A stretch of DNA of 64,000 nt from Rhodoplanes sp. Z2-YC6860 (GCF_001579845.1 NZ_CP007440.1:1864001-1928000), one strand, 5' to 3'. Positions 17,391-26,210 are shown, counted from the first letter of the stretch. Notes: generated by a model not told the origin, from the letters alone. Numbers and translations are program-made.

Positions 17391-18413
17391 TTACTTGCTG
17401 CCGGCAAGCGTCTTCGTCGCGGCCTCGCCATAAGAAGTGTCGACGAGAGCCTCGTAAGGCACCTCCTTGCCGGCCGGCAACACGCCGCCGGACACCATGA
17501 TCTCCTGCGCCTTGGCGAGACCGGCCTTGTCCAGGATGGTGCTGGTTGCCCAGATCGGCACGCCAGCCGTGCGATAACGGTTCACCACCGTGACGCCATC
17601 GTCGATCGCCAGACCTGGGAAGAACGGCGCGACGGTCTCGGCGATCTCGCGCTCGCTGGCGTTCTGCACGAAGACCTGGGCCCGGGCGATGGCGTTGGTC
17701 CACTTCTGCGCAATGTCCTTGTGCTTCTCGAGCCAGCTCTTCTTGGCGAAGAACAGCGTGTAGTCGGCGCGCCCGACCTCCTTGCCGACCGAAGCGAAGT
17801 AGTGCGCATGACCACCCTGGATCAGTTTGGTCAGGTTCGGTTCGTTGAAGATGCCGAAGTCGCCGACGCCGGAAATCCAGGCGCCGTCGCGCGCGGTCTG
17901 CGCCACGTTGGTCGTGATACCCTTGATGGTCGCGGCGTCGACCTTGTTCTGCTTGAGCACGTATTCGAGATAGAGCTCCGGCGTGCTGCCCGGCCGGTAG
18001 CCCATGATCTTCTTGCCGTTGATCGCCGACCAGTCGACCTTGTCGTACTTCTGGCGCGAGGCGATGAACAAGCCGTCGGTCGCGGTCAGCGCACAGAAGA
18101 TGATCGGCTTGTCGGCCGATTCACCGTTGTAGATGTAGATCGGTACTTCGGGGCCGGCGAGGCCGAAATCGGCGCCGCCTGACAGCACCATGGCCCCGGT
18201 TCGGTCGCCGCCGTTGTTGGTGATCAGCTCGATATCGAGGCCTTCGTCCTTCGCGTAACCCTTGGCGATCGCGACATACATCGGCATGTAGAACTGCGAG
18301 CGGATCACCTCGGCGAGCTTGACCTTGACCAGCTCCGCGGCGTGCGCCGGCGCGAACGAGAGTATCGCGCCTAAAATAAAGCCCAGGGTGTGAGTTCCGG
18401 CTTTCGCGATCAT
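17391..18413 (-). CDS. ABC transporter substrate-binding protein (NMT1/SsuA-like)
   Basis: Protein of 340 residues from ATG 18413 with AAAGGGCC upstream. A Sec signal (LGFILGAILSFAPAHAAE) precedes the NMT1-type fold: VIRSQFYMPMYVAIAKGYAKDEGLDIELI, LSGGADFGLAGPEVPIYIYNG. It should capture the ligand in the periplasm and pass it to the permease/ATPase encoded downstream. It is the promoter-proximal gene of the three-gene importer operon. The ligand is not evident. Confidence 0.9.
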   Translation of the reverse strand: MIAKAGTHTLGFILGAILSFAPAHAAELVKVKLAEVIRSQFYMPMYVAIAKGYAKDEGLDIELITNNGGDRTGAMVLSGGADFGLAGPEVPIYIYNGESADKPIIFCALTATDGLFIASRQKYDKVDWSAINGKKIMGYRPGSTPELYLEYVLKQNKVDAATIKGITTNVAQTARDGAWISGVGDFGIFNEPNLTKLIQGGHAHYFASVGKEVGRADYTLFFAKKSWLEKHKDIAQKWTNAIARAQVFVQNASEREIAETVAPFFPGLAIDDGVTVVNRYRTAGVPIWATSTILDKAGLAKAQEIMVSGGVLPAGKEVPYEALVDTSYGEAATKTLAGSK

Positions 18414-18727
18414 TGCTGGCCCTTTCGTCACTTGGAAATCTTTGATCAAGCAACGGGCATGCCACCAGGGCTGGGCAACAAACGGCACGTAGCCGATTGG
18501 AAGGCCAGGGGTTTTGACGTGAGGCCGGGTTTCGGCGCGGCGTCGAGGCCGCACCGATCCGTGCTGGTGTTGATCATCTTTGCGGCAGGTCGCCCAGGAA
18601 ACCGACCCTCGGCTAATCCAAATTCGCAATCCCTGGAGAGCCGGTCATGCTTCGGCGATGTTCAGAAGGGCACTCTGACGAAGTGTGGGCTTGAGCAGAG
18701 GTATTTGTGAAACGCCGCACACGGCGC
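18414..18727. other. intergenic region without recognised gene
   Basis: This 314-base gap between two minus-strand units must hold the promoter of the ABC importer operon, but no convincing -35/-10 pair or operator could be picked out. A short frame on the plus strand (18390-18710) overlaps the binding-protein start, has no ribosome binding site and no recognisable features. A small GC-rich inverted pair (GCCG/CGGC, near 18715) lies next to the following stop codon. Confidence 0.5.
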
Positions 18728-19708
18728 TCAATCCCCCTTGATCCCGGCGCGCTTGATCACCGCCTCCCACTTCACGTGCTCCGACGCGATGTATTTGTCG
18801 AACGCATCCGGCCCGAGGCTCGTGACCACGAAGCTCCGCGCCTCCAGCGCCTTCTTCACGTCGGGCCGCGCAATGATCTCCGCCACGTCGGCCGCGATCT
18901 TGTCGCGGATGTCGTGGGGTGTTCCCGCGGGAGCAAAGAGGCCGAATGAGCCCTGCGAGGTGTAGCCCGGCACGCCGGCCTCCTGCATGGTCGGGATATC
19001 CGGCACCAGCGGATTGCGCTCGGCGGTCGAAACGGCGAGCGCCTTGAGCTTATGGCTTTCGATGTGCGGCAGGATGTTCGACATGCCATTGATGGTCATG
19101 TCGATCTCGCCCTGCAGGATCGCCATGGTGGCTTCGTTGGCGCCCTTGTAGGGCACGTGGACGAGCTTCACGCCGGCGATGGCGGCGAAATATTCGGTGG
19201 CGATGCGCTGGATGGTGCCGGCGCCCGTGGTGCCGAACGTGATGGTGTCGGGCTTGGCCTTGGCGAGCGCGATCAGCTCCTTGACGTTCGACACCGGCAC
19301 CTTGTTGGCGACCGCCAGCATGTGCGGAATCGACGCAATCAGCGCGATCGTGTCGAGTTCCTTCATCGAATAGGGCAGCGTCGCATAGAGCAGCGGATTG
19401 AGCACGAACGTCTGATCGGCGGCGAGCAACAGCGTGTAGCCGTCGGCCGGGCTCTTCGCCGCGGCCACGGTGCCGACCATGGTGTTGCCGCCGGCGCGGT
19501 TCTCGATCACGACACCCTGGCCCCACTTCTCCGAGAGTGCCTGGCCGACCATTCGCATCAGCACGTCCGGCGCGCCGCCCGCGGTGAACGGGATGATCAC
19601 GCGGACGGGGCGGTTCGGATAATCGAGCGCCGATGCGGAACGCGACGGCAGGACGGTGGCGGAGAAAAAGGTGAGAGCCGCGGCAAGCGCCGCGAAGACA
19701 ACGCGCAT
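18728..19708 (-). CDS. Bug/TctC-family substrate-binding protein
   Basis: Protein of 326 residues with ribosome binding site GGAAGGAACACG. Sec signal of about 28 residues (ALAAALTFFSATVLPSRSASA), then YPNRPVRVIIPFTAGGAPDVLMRMVG with the ligand Asp, ENRAGGNTMVGTVAAAKSPADGYTL, PYKGANEATMAILQGEIDMTING, and VPDIPTMQEAGVPGY. It stands alone, with an SH3-domain gene upstream on the same strand; no membrane components are near. Confidence 0.92.
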   Translation of the reverse strand: MRVVFAALAAALTFFSATVLPSRSASALDYPNRPVRVIIPFTAGGAPDVLMRMVGQALSEKWGQGVVIENRAGGNTMVGTVAAAKSPADGYTLLLAADQTFVLNPLLYATLPYSMKELDTIALIASIPHMLAVANKVPVSNVKELIALAKAKPDTITFGTTGAGTIQRIATEYFAAIAGVKLVHVPYKGANEATMAILQGEIDMTINGMSNILPHIESHKLKALAVSTAERNPLVPDIPTMQEAGVPGYTSQGSFGLFAPAGTPHDIRDKIAADVAEIIARPDVKKALEARSFVVTSLGPDAFDKYIASEHVKWEAVIKRAGIKGD

Positions 19709-19752
19709 CGTGTTCCTTCCCTGAACTTCAGGCTTCTACGAGGAGCTTGCGG

Positions 19753-20178
19753 CTACCAGTAGTGGCGGCGCCAGCCCCATGGCCGGTAGTACGGCCGATA
19801 GCCGTAGTAATAGACGGGCGGCGGGCCGTAAGCGACCGGTGGATCGACAGGGACGTATTCGTCCTCGGTATAGCCGCGGCCTGGACCCGGGCCGGGACGC
19901 GCTGCGGCAGTACGCCGCGGCGCCGGCACGCGGCCGCTGCGGTCGAGCGCGGTGGCGATGGCAAAGCCTTTCTTGCCCTGCCATTCGACCTCGCACCATT
20001 CGCTGCAATTGGAGGCGTCGACCATTGAACCGGTCGGAATCTTGACCACGACTTCGTTGTTGGTGCCGGCGGCGGTGCGCAGGTTCACGGTGGAGACGAC
20101 GTAGGCTGGTGCGGCGAAGGCCGCGCCTGAGAAAAGCAGGCAGGCGGCGACGCCGATCGAAGTGCGCAAAGCATGCAT
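19753..20178 (-). CDS. exported SH3b-domain protein with Pro/Tyr-rich tail
   Basis: Protein of 141 residues. A signal peptide (SIGVAACLLFSGAAFAAP) is followed by a bacterial SH3 domain (about residues 25-80: YVVSTVNLRTAAGTNNEVVVKIPTGSMVDA, WCEVEWQGKKGFAIAT) and a low-complexity tail rich in Pro, Tyr, Arg and Trp (GPPPVYYYGYRPYYRPWGWRR). Such proteins are common in Hyphomicrobiales and are thought to bind the cell wall or envelope; the exact role is unknown. Confidence 0.8.
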   Translation of the reverse strand: MHALRTSIGVAACLLFSGAAFAAPAYVVSTVNLRTAAGTNNEVVVKIPTGSMVDASNCSEWCEVEWQGKKGFAIATALDRSGRVPAPRRTAAARPGPGPGRGYTEDEYVPVDPPVAYGPPPVYYYGYRPYYRPWGWRRHYW

Positions 20179-20333
20179 GGCAGGTGGCTCCGGTCCCGCC
20201 CCCGATCGGATTTAACCAGAGATCGCGGCAGAACTTCAACGCGAGCCTTCTGCGGAATGCGGCATGGCGCCCGTTGCGGGCTTCACCGCAACTTCCTAGC
20301 ATGGCGGTAAAATAAAGATCGGGAGGATTGATC

Positions 20334-21344
20334 GTGGCTTTCTCGCGCACCATCGCGCCGTCGCGGCGCCGCGTTTTGAAATCGGCCGCAGTGCTGGCCG
20401 CAGGGGTGGCGACGCCAAGCATTCTGACGAGCCGAGCCTTCGCGGCCTATCCGGACCGGCCGGTGCGGATCGTGGTCGCCAACACGCCGGGCGGGCCTTC
20501 CGACATCATCGCGCGCTTCATGGCGACGGCTATGGGCGATCCGCTCGGAGGCTCCGTCATTGTGGAGAACAAGGGCGGCGCGGGCGGCAATATCGGAATG
20601 GGCTATGTCGCGCGCGCGGATGCCGATGGCTACACCATTTTGCTGACCACCAGCGCGTTTGCGGTCAACCCGGGCCTTTACAATTCTCTGCCCTACGATC
20701 CGTTCAAGGATTTCGCCCCGATCTGCGAGCTCGCCGTTTCGCCCAACGTGTTCGCGGTGAAGCCCGATCTCGGTGTCGGCACCATGAAGGAGTTCGTGGC
20801 GCTGGCGAAGAAGGACCCCGGCAAGTTCAACGTGTCCTCGCCGCCGATCGGCACCACGCCACAACTCGAGGCCGAGGTGCTCAAGGCCCGCGAGGGCCTG
20901 CATGGCATGGCCACGGTGGTGTTTGCCGGCGGCGGTGACGCGCTGAAGGCGCTGATCGCCGGCACGGTGCAACTCTCGTCGGGCGTGCTCGCGCCGGCGC
21001 ATCCGCAGATCAAGGCCGGCCAGATCAAAGGCCTCGCCGTGACCGGCACCAAACGCTGGCCCGACCTGCCGGACATCCCGACCATGGCGGAGGCGGGCTT
21101 CGACGACTTCGTGTTCGAGACCTATTGCGCCCTGATGGCTCCGGCGAAGACGCCGCCTGAGATTGTCTCAAAACTGGAAAAGGTCGCCCTCGGTGTCCTG
21201 GCCAAACCGGACTTCAGGGAGAAGCTGATCCAAGCCGGCTTCGAGATCACGGCCAAAACCGGAAAGGAACACATGGAACGGGTGGCCAAAGAGGTTCCCA
21301 TGTACAAAAAGATCATCGAGGGCGCCAAAATCGCCAAGCTTTAG
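20334..21344 (+). CDS. Bug/TctC-family substrate-binding protein with Tat-like signal
   Basis: Protein of 336 residues. GTG 20334 is chosen because GGGAGGA sits 6 bases upstream; a TTG at 20328 is too close to it. The N-terminus has a twin-arginine pattern (PSRRRVLKSAAVLAAGVATPS) rather than an ordinary Sec signal. The mature part has YPDRPVRIVVANTPGGPSDIIARF, ENKGGAGGNIGMGYVARADADGYT, FAGGGDALKALIAGTVQLSSG and LPDIPTMAEAGFD. It is monocistronic and divergent from the SH3 gene. Confidence 0.9.
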   Translation: MAFSRTIAPSRRRVLKSAAVLAAGVATPSILTSRAFAAYPDRPVRIVVANTPGGPSDIIARFMATAMGDPLGGSVIVENKGGAGGNIGMGYVARADADGYTILLTTSAFAVNPGLYNSLPYDPFKDFAPICELAVSPNVFAVKPDLGVGTMKEFVALAKKDPGKFNVSSPPIGTTPQLEAEVLKAREGLHGMATVVFAGGGDALKALIAGTVQLSSGVLAPAHPQIKAGQIKGLAVTGTKRWPDLPDIPTMAEAGFDDFVFETYCALMAPAKTPPEIVSKLEKVALGVLAKPDFREKLIQAGFEITAKTGKEHMERVAKEVPMYKKIIEGAKIAKL

Positions 21345-21553
21345 GGGCTGCTCGGAACCCCAGGTGAAGCCTGTGAAAATGAGGCTTGTGTGACAAGGGT
21401 GTTACCCGTAAATCACACATTCCTGTGACTTGTTCGCACTGCAGCGAATTGGAATGCCGTGTGCTTTGATACTGTGTACGCTTGCTAATAAAAGGGGACG
21501 GGGGCTCGAATGCGATTCCACTCGGTGGCCGTTCGATCCTGAAGGGCCACAAC

Positions 21554-22243
21554 GTGAACGACCGACCGATTATCGCTGTCACTTGCCTTTCCTTTGAGGC
21601 TCAAGTCGCTGCAGGACCAGGGGTTTCCGTTCTTTGCGGGGCGGCCCAACGCTACATCGACAAGCTCGAAGCGGCGGTCGAGGCGGGCGGCAGCGGCATC
21701 ATCAGCATCGGTATCGCCGGCGGACTCGCGCCTGGTTTGTCACCAGGTGACTGGGTCGTTGCCTCCGGCGTGATTACCGATGGTGTGCGCATCCCGACCG
21801 ATACCCGCTGGTCGCAAAAGCTTTTGAACGCGCTGCCTCGCGCGGTGCATGCCGATATCTCAGGCGTCGATGCTCCGGTGGTCGCCGAGTCCGACAAGCG
21901 GGCGCTGCATCAGACCCACGGGACCGTCGCCTGCGACATGGAATCCCACATCGCGGCGCGCATCGCGGCTCGTCACGGCGTGCCGTTCGCGGCCTGCAGG
22001 GTGATCATCGATCCGGCCGAGCGGACCTTGCCGCCGGCAGCGCTGGTCGGCATGCGCTCCGACGGCCGCCCCGATGTGTTCGCGGTGGCCCGCTCGCTGA
22101 TCCAGCAGCCGCGGCAGGTGTTCGCGCTGCTGCGCGTCGTCGCCGATCTTCGTGCTGCGCGCACCGCGCTGTCCGACGGCCGCCGCCGTCTCGGCGGCAA
22201 CCTGAGCTTCCCGGGCGAACTGCAGCTCAATCCGTCGGTCTGA
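21554..22243 (+). CDS. hpnG: hopanoid-associated phosphorylase (HpnG-like nucleosidase)
   Basis: Protein of 229 residues with GTG start (GAAGGGCC upstream); the frame opens at 21482. The sequence fits the purine/uridine phosphorylase family and the HpnG subgroup: GIISIGIAGGLAPGLSPGDWVVASG, CDMESHIAARIAARHGVPFAACRVI, DPAERTLPPAALVGMR. HpnG removes adenine from adenosylhopane to give ribosylhopane in hopanoid side-chain synthesis. No other hpn gene is in the window, so the assignment rests on sequence alone; a general nucleosidase is the alternative. Confidence 0.72.
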   Translation: MNDRPIIAVTCLSFEAQVAAGPGVSVLCGAAQRYIDKLEAAVEAGGSGIISIGIAGGLAPGLSPGDWVVASGVITDGVRIPTDTRWSQKLLNALPRAVHADISGVDAPVVAESDKRALHQTHGTVACDMESHIAARIAARHGVPFAACRVIIDPAERTLPPAALVGMRSDGRPDVFAVARSLIQQPRQVFALLRVVADLRAARTALSDGRRRLGGNLSFPGELQLNPSV

Positions 22244-22261
22244 CGAACGGTCTTTCCGCGC

Positions 22262-22966
22262 TTACAGCGCCTCCGCGGTGTTGCCCTTGAACAGGATCGG
22301 CCCGGTCGGCCGTCCGGTCGGCGAGCCGGTCGCGGGCTCCAGCGTCATCTCGAACAACTGGTCAGGCTTCGGCGCCGGCAGGTCCTTCAACGACAGCGTC
22401 AGCGAGCGCGCCCGATCCATCAGGCCGACCGACACCGGACCGCGCTCGCGGCTCGGCAGGGTCCAGACCTCAATGGCGCGGCCCGACGGCACGCTGATAT
22501 CGGTGAGCGGCATCAGCACCACGCGGCCGTCGGCGAATGCCTGCACCACCGCGCCGGTGCGATTGCCGTCGACCAGCACCGCGATCAGGGTCGGCTGCTG
22601 ATAAGCCGTGCGCAGCGCAAAGCCGAGCCCAACGGCGAGCAGAAGCGCCGCGAACGACGTGCCGAGCGCGGCGGCCCGCATGGCCGGCAGGCTGTTCCAG
22701 AATCGCGACCATGGCGACGGCGAAGCGGGTTCGCTCGCGGCGCTTCCCGACACGCCGGATTCGATGTTGCGCCAGAGCGCTTCGCCGGCTGACTGCTTTT
22801 CCGCGGTGTCGTCGAACGCTGCAAACCGCGTGCGCCATGCTTCAACCTCGCGTGCGAATTCCGCATCGCTCGCGATCCGCTGTTCGGCTGCGGTCTGGGC
22901 TTCGCCTTCAAGGACACCGAGCACATATTCGCCGGCCGAGGCTTTGTCGTCAGCGGTGATCGTCAT
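22262..22966 (-). CDS. anti-sigma factor (RskA/ChrR-like, single membrane span)
   Basis: Protein of 234 residues starting at ATG 22966, which overlaps the sigma-factor stop as ATGA. The N-terminal part (EYVLGVLEGEAQTAAEQRIASDAEFAREVEAWRTRF) is a zinc-less anti-sigma domain; one membrane helix follows at about residues 96-118 (AALGTSFAALLLAVGLGFAL), and a periplasmic C-terminal RskA domain includes GRAIEVWTLPS. It should hold the cognate sigma factor at the membrane until an envelope signal triggers release. The sigma gene is immediately upstream. Confidence 0.88.
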   Translation of the reverse strand: MTITADDKASAGEYVLGVLEGEAQTAAEQRIASDAEFAREVEAWRTRFAAFDDTAEKQSAGEALWRNIESGVSGSAASEPASPSPWSRFWNSLPAMRAAALGTSFAALLLAVGLGFALRTAYQQPTLIAVLVDGNRTGAVVQAFADGRVVLMPLTDISVPSGRAIEVWTLPSRERGPVSVGLMDRARSLTLSLKDLPAPKPDQLFEMTLEPATGSPTGRPTGPILFKGNTAEAL

Positions 22967-23520
22967 CCCATGCACTCCTGCAACGAGATGAGGCTTCGCC
23001 GCACCCAGCTCTTCGCCGTGCCGAGCGGCACGCCAAGCTTGCCGGCCAACTCGCCATGCGACAGTCCGTGCACGTAAGCCAGCACGACCGCGGCGCGGCG
23101 TGACGCGTCGAGCCTTTCGAGACAGCGCCGCAGTGCGCTGTGCTCAGGCAGCCGGGTCAGCGCGCTTTCGGTCGCCGGCACGGCTTCTTCGGCAAGGCTT
23201 TCGTCGGCGGTGAAGCGGCTCTCGTCGCGCAGGATGGTCAGTGCGCAGTTGCGCAGGATGGCATAGAGCCAGCTTCGCGCCGCGCCCTTGGCCAGATCGA
23301 AGGTACGGGCCGAGCGCCACACCCGCATGAAGGCGTCCTGCACGGCTTCCTCGGCCAGATCCTGCCGCCGCAACATCCGGCGCGCGACGCCGACCATGCG
23401 GCCCGCCTCGATGTCGTAGATAACGCGGAGCGCCGCGCGTTCGCCTGCGGCGCACCGGGCGAGGGCTGCGGCGACCTGCGCCTCGGTCGCGCCGTCGGCG
23501 GCTGAGTCGGTGGTGATCAT
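22963..23520 (-). CDS. ECF RNA polymerase sigma factor (SigK-like)
   Basis: Protein of 185 residues with region 2 (MLRRQDLAEEAVQDAFMRVWRSARTFD, then ARSWLYAILRNCALTILR) and region 4 (LDASRRAAVVLAYVHGLSHGELAGKLGVPLGTAKSWVRRSL). Lacking regions 1 and 3, it is an extracytoplasmic-function sigma. It is translationally coupled to its anti-sigma and divergent from a DUF4394 exported protein, a plausible regulon member. Autoregulation is usual for this class but no promoter pair could be identified by eye. Confidence 0.93.
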   Translation of the reverse strand: MITTDSAADGATEAQVAAALARCAAGERAALRVIYDIEAGRMVGVARRMLRRQDLAEEAVQDAFMRVWRSARTFDLAKGAARSWLYAILRNCALTILRDESRFTADESLAEEAVPATESALTRLPEHSALRRCLERLDASRRAAVVLAYVHGLSHGELAGKLGVPLGTAKSWVRRSLISLQECMG

Positions 23521-23721
23521 CGGTTACCGGCCTGCAATCATCCTACGCAAACTCCCCGAAAGACCCAAGACGGGCCAATGTCACAGCCGACTACTGCGGC
23601 TTCACCTGTTTGGATGCAGGGCGCTCAATTTTCTTTTACGGCGCCTTCGGCATCCGGCCCTCGCTCCCGCCCGTATCCGAAGTGGTCGCAATCGGCGACA
23701 GCGATTCCAAGGGAGAGTGTC

Positions 23722-24501
23722 ATGAGCATCCGAACCATTCTGGCCGCGTCGGCGGTCTTTCTGATCGGAACGGCGGCAGCGCAGGCCGCAGAGGTGGCTG
23801 CACTTTCGGGCGACAACACCGTCTCGATCGTGGATACCGGTAAGAAGGCCGTGATCAAGACCTGGAAGATCTCCGGTATGTCCGGGAAAGTGCTGGGCTT
23901 CGACATCCGCCCGGCGGACGGCATGCTCTATGCGGTCGGCTCCGACGGCGGCATCTACACGGTCGACCTCGGAAGCGGCAAGGCGACCATGAAGTCGAAA
24001 CTCGAAAAGACGCTGGCCGCGGGCTCGTCGGCGACGGTCGACTTCAACCCGGTCGCGGACCGTATGCGGCTGATGAGCAACGACGGCACCAGCCTCCGAG
24101 TCAATGTCGACGATGGCAAGGTCACGACGGATGGCTCGCACAAGTTTGCCGACACCGACATGCACAAGGGCGAAAAGCCGAACATCGTGGCCGGCGCCTA
24201 CACGAATTCGGTGAAGGGTGCGAAGGAGACCGCGCTCTATAACATCGATGGCACGATCGGCGCGCTGATCAAGCAGGCACCGCCGAATGATGGCGTGCTG
24301 AATGCGGTCGGCAAGCTCGGCACAAAGGTCGACACCGTGGCGTTCGACATCTGGTTGGACGGCAACGGCAAGAACGAAGCCTGGCTGATGTCAGGCGACT
24401 GGTTGCTGAGCGTCGATCTGGCAACCGGCAAGGCCACGCCTGCCGTTCAGATCAAAGGTGTAAGCGGCGTTCGCGATATCGCGATCTTGCCTGCGATGTA
24501 A
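23722..24501 (+). CDS. exported DUF4394-domain protein
   Basis: Protein of 259 residues from ATG 23722 (GGGAGAGTGT upstream), starting MSIRTILAASAVFLIGTAAAQA, a Sec signal. The mature part looks like a beta-propeller: GFDIRPADGMLYAVGSDGGIYTVDLGSGKA and DFNPVADRMRLMSNDGTSLRVNVDDGK are the DUF4394 hallmarks. It is probably periplasmic. It is read away from the ECF sigma/anti-sigma pair, with a 201-base region between them that should hold both promoters. Confidence 0.85.
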   Translation: MSIRTILAASAVFLIGTAAAQAAEVAALSGDNTVSIVDTGKKAVIKTWKISGMSGKVLGFDIRPADGMLYAVGSDGGIYTVDLGSGKATMKSKLEKTLAAGSSATVDFNPVADRMRLMSNDGTSLRVNVDDGKVTTDGSHKFADTDMHKGEKPNIVAGAYTNSVKGAKETALYNIDGTIGALIKQAPPNDGVLNAVGKLGTKVDTVAFDIWLDGNGKNEAWLMSGDWLLSVDLATGKATPAVQIKGVSGVRDIAILPAM

Positions 24502-24522
24502 ACAATCTGCGGAGCGAGGCTT

Positions 24523-24557
24523 CGGCGCGCGTCAGGCTTGGCTTCTGTCGCGCGCCG
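24523..24557. terminator. inverted repeat between convergent genes, possible terminator
   Basis: CGGCGCGCG (24523-24531) and CGCGCGCCG (24549-24557) are exact complements with a 17-base loop, located between the DUF4394 gene and the convergent DUF3597 gene. There is no T-run, so termination is inferred from position. Confidence 0.4.
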
Positions 24558-24571
24558 TTGCTTGTTCGATG

Positions 24572-24934
24572 TCAGGTCTTGATGTCCGGCGGCAGCTTGC
24601 CGCCGTTGGCGGCGAGCTTCTGCATGATCTGCTTGTGCAGCCAGATGTTCATGGTCGCCGAGTCATTGGTGTCGCCGGTGTACTTCAGCTCTTTGGCGAG
24701 TTCTTTGCGCGCGGCGAGGCCGCTGTCGAGATCGAGCACCTTCATCAGGTCGACGATCGACGTCTTCCACGCAAGCTTTTCTTTTTTCGCCGCGGCGGCC
24801 TTGTCGAGGATCGCGGCCACGTCCACCGTCGGTGCGCTCGGTGCCGGAGCTGCCGTTTCGCCGCTGACCGCCGCCGTCGCTGCTGGCGAGCTGTGACCGA
24901 AAATTGCGCCTACGATGCTGCTGAAGATACCCAT
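24572..24934 (-). CDS. DUF3597 domain-containing protein
   Basis: Protein of 120 residues: MGIFSSIVGAIFGHSS, an Ala/Pro-rich linker, then VDVAAILDKAAAAKKEKLAWKTSIVDLMKVLDLDSGLAARKELAKEL with the closing MNIWLHKQIMQKLAANGGKLP. The C-terminal helical domain defines DUF3597, a LysM-free relative of small peptidoglycan-associated domains. Function is unknown. It is convergent with DUF4394 and stands alone. Confidence 0.85.
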   Translation of the reverse strand: MGIFSSIVGAIFGHSSPAATAAVSGETAAPAPSAPTVDVAAILDKAAAAKKEKLAWKTSIVDLMKVLDLDSGLAARKELAKELKYTGDTNDSATMNIWLHKQIMQKLAANGGKLPPDIKT

Positions 24935-25023
24935 TGTTTTTCGCCCTTGGTTCGAGAACTAACGCGTCGCACCGGCGCGAGGTTACCCTCGCGCCGCCTC
25001 GTTGAGAAATGCCGGATAGCCGA

Positions 25024-25530
25024 TCAAGCGCCCTTCAGGCGCTTGTTGCACTCGCTGTAGTAGCCGCCGCCCTTCTGGATCCATTTCAGCTCGCCATTGC
25101 CGTTGTTGGCCTTGTTGGCGTTGTACTGATCCAGGCAGGTGTGCATCCGGGCCTTGCCCTCGGTCTCCTTCGAATATTTCTGATCGACCGCGCTCGGGAA
25201 TACCGCGTTACCGGAGCCGGCCGGAGCCGCTGCCGCGGGCTTCGCCGCTGTCTTCGCGGGCTTGGCCGGGGCCGCAGCTTCAGTGGCGGGCTTCGCCGGT
25301 GCTGCGGCAGGAGCCGCGGCCGGAGTCGCCGCAGGCGTTGCGGTCGCATCGCTGCCGCAATTTGCCTTGCGGAAGTCGTTCCACTTCTGGCCGTTCAAGG
25401 TGTTGGCGGTCTGCGCCTCTTTGTACTTGGCGCTGCATTCCTTCATCGTGAGCGCTTGGGCGGGTGTGACGCTGATCGCAAGGCCCGCAAGGAGCGCGCC
25501 GATCGGCAGGGTAAGAGCACGCATCGTCAT
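25024..25530 (-). CDS. exported Ala/Pro-rich protein with duplicated Cys-Cys motif
   Basis: Protein of 168 residues with AAGGAGACTGCAAC upstream. After a Sec signal (TLPIGALLAGLAISVTPAQA) comes MKECSAKYKEAQTANTLNGQKWNDFRKANC; a 55-residue Ala/Pro/Lys linker follows; a second, similar unit RMHTCLDQYNANKANNGNGELKWIQKGGGYYSEC ends the protein. Each unit holds two cysteines about 25 residues apart with a central NGxxKW, suggesting two small disulfide-closed modules joined by a flexible spacer. It recalls PsiF-like proteins. Function unknown. Confidence 0.7.
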   Translation of the reverse strand: MTMRALTLPIGALLAGLAISVTPAQALTMKECSAKYKEAQTANTLNGQKWNDFRKANCGSDATATPAATPAAAPAAAPAKPATEAAAPAKPAKTAAKPAAAAPAGSGNAVFPSAVDQKYSKETEGKARMHTCLDQYNANKANNGNGELKWIQKGGGYYSECNKRLKGA

Positions 25531-25655
25531 GTTGCAGTCTCCTTAAATACCGGGGCAACCCCCACGGCCATCTTAGCCGAGGCGGCTGATGCCGTCTCAA
25601 TGAGAAACGGCCAGGCTGATCATCGGCCAGACCCGATGAACCTACGATGAAAAGC

Positions 25656-25997
25656 CTAGATGACCTTGAACACCTCGATTTCGACCGCGCCCGGAAACAT
25701 CGAACGCCAGGCCTGCAGGTAGGTTTGCACGCGGGGGTCGCTGGCGAGTTGCTGACGGTTGAGTTCGAGGGACTCCGGCGCGTCGTATTCGATCTCCTGG
25801 AGGAAGCGACCAGGATCGTCGACGTTCTGCAGGAGCCGCACTTTTGCGTCGGTGAACATCTGATAGAGCGGCGCTGACGACTTGATCATCGCGATCATCT
25901 GTTCCGAAGCAGCGGTCAACGTGAATCTGAAATGCAATGTCCGCCGGATCTTCGGTTCTTCTCTTCGCCCTTTGGTCTTCGTTTCAGCTCTGGACAT
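25656..25997 (-). CDS. small protein with ABM-like dimeric barrel fold
   Basis: Protein of 113 residues from ATG 25997 (AGAGGA 12 bases upstream; ATG 26009 is too close to it). After a basic N-terminus (MSRAETKTKGRREEPKIRR) a strand-helix-strand pattern follows: LHFRFTLTAASEQMIAMIKSSAPLYQMF, VRLLQNVDDPGRFLQEIEY, VQTYLQAWRSMFPGAVEIEVFKVI. This resembles the dimeric alpha/beta barrel superfamily without a clear family hit. No signal peptide. Reaction unknown. Confidence 0.6.
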   Translation of the reverse strand: MSRAETKTKGRREEPKIRRTLHFRFTLTAASEQMIAMIKSSAPLYQMFTDAKVRLLQNVDDPGRFLQEIEYDAPESLELNRQQLASDPRVQTYLQAWRSMFPGAVEIEVFKVI

Positions 25998-26210
25998 GGT
26001 TCTTGGCATTCCTCTCGTTCGCTTCGGCGCGGCAGCGCGCCCAAGCCCCGCGCCGGCATGTGCTTGACCTGTCGCCACGAAACGATCCCGGATTGCGATC
26101 GGTCCCGGCCGGACGGTCGGGCTCAACCCATTAATCGCTGCATCCATGAACCTTTTATCGGCGGCTTCCGACTATACGGCATCACCAATCGATTGTGGGG
26201 AGCGGGTGTC

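Noticed and set aside
18390-18710. Plus-strand 106-codon frame in the gap before the ABC importer
   Set aside because: It overlaps the importer binding-protein start, lacks a ribosome binding site, and has no coherent protein features.
21391-21425. GTGTGA ... TCACAC inverted pair considered as a CRP-type operator
   Set aside because: The half-sites are separated by far more than the usual six bases and lie well upstream of the next gene; no further support.
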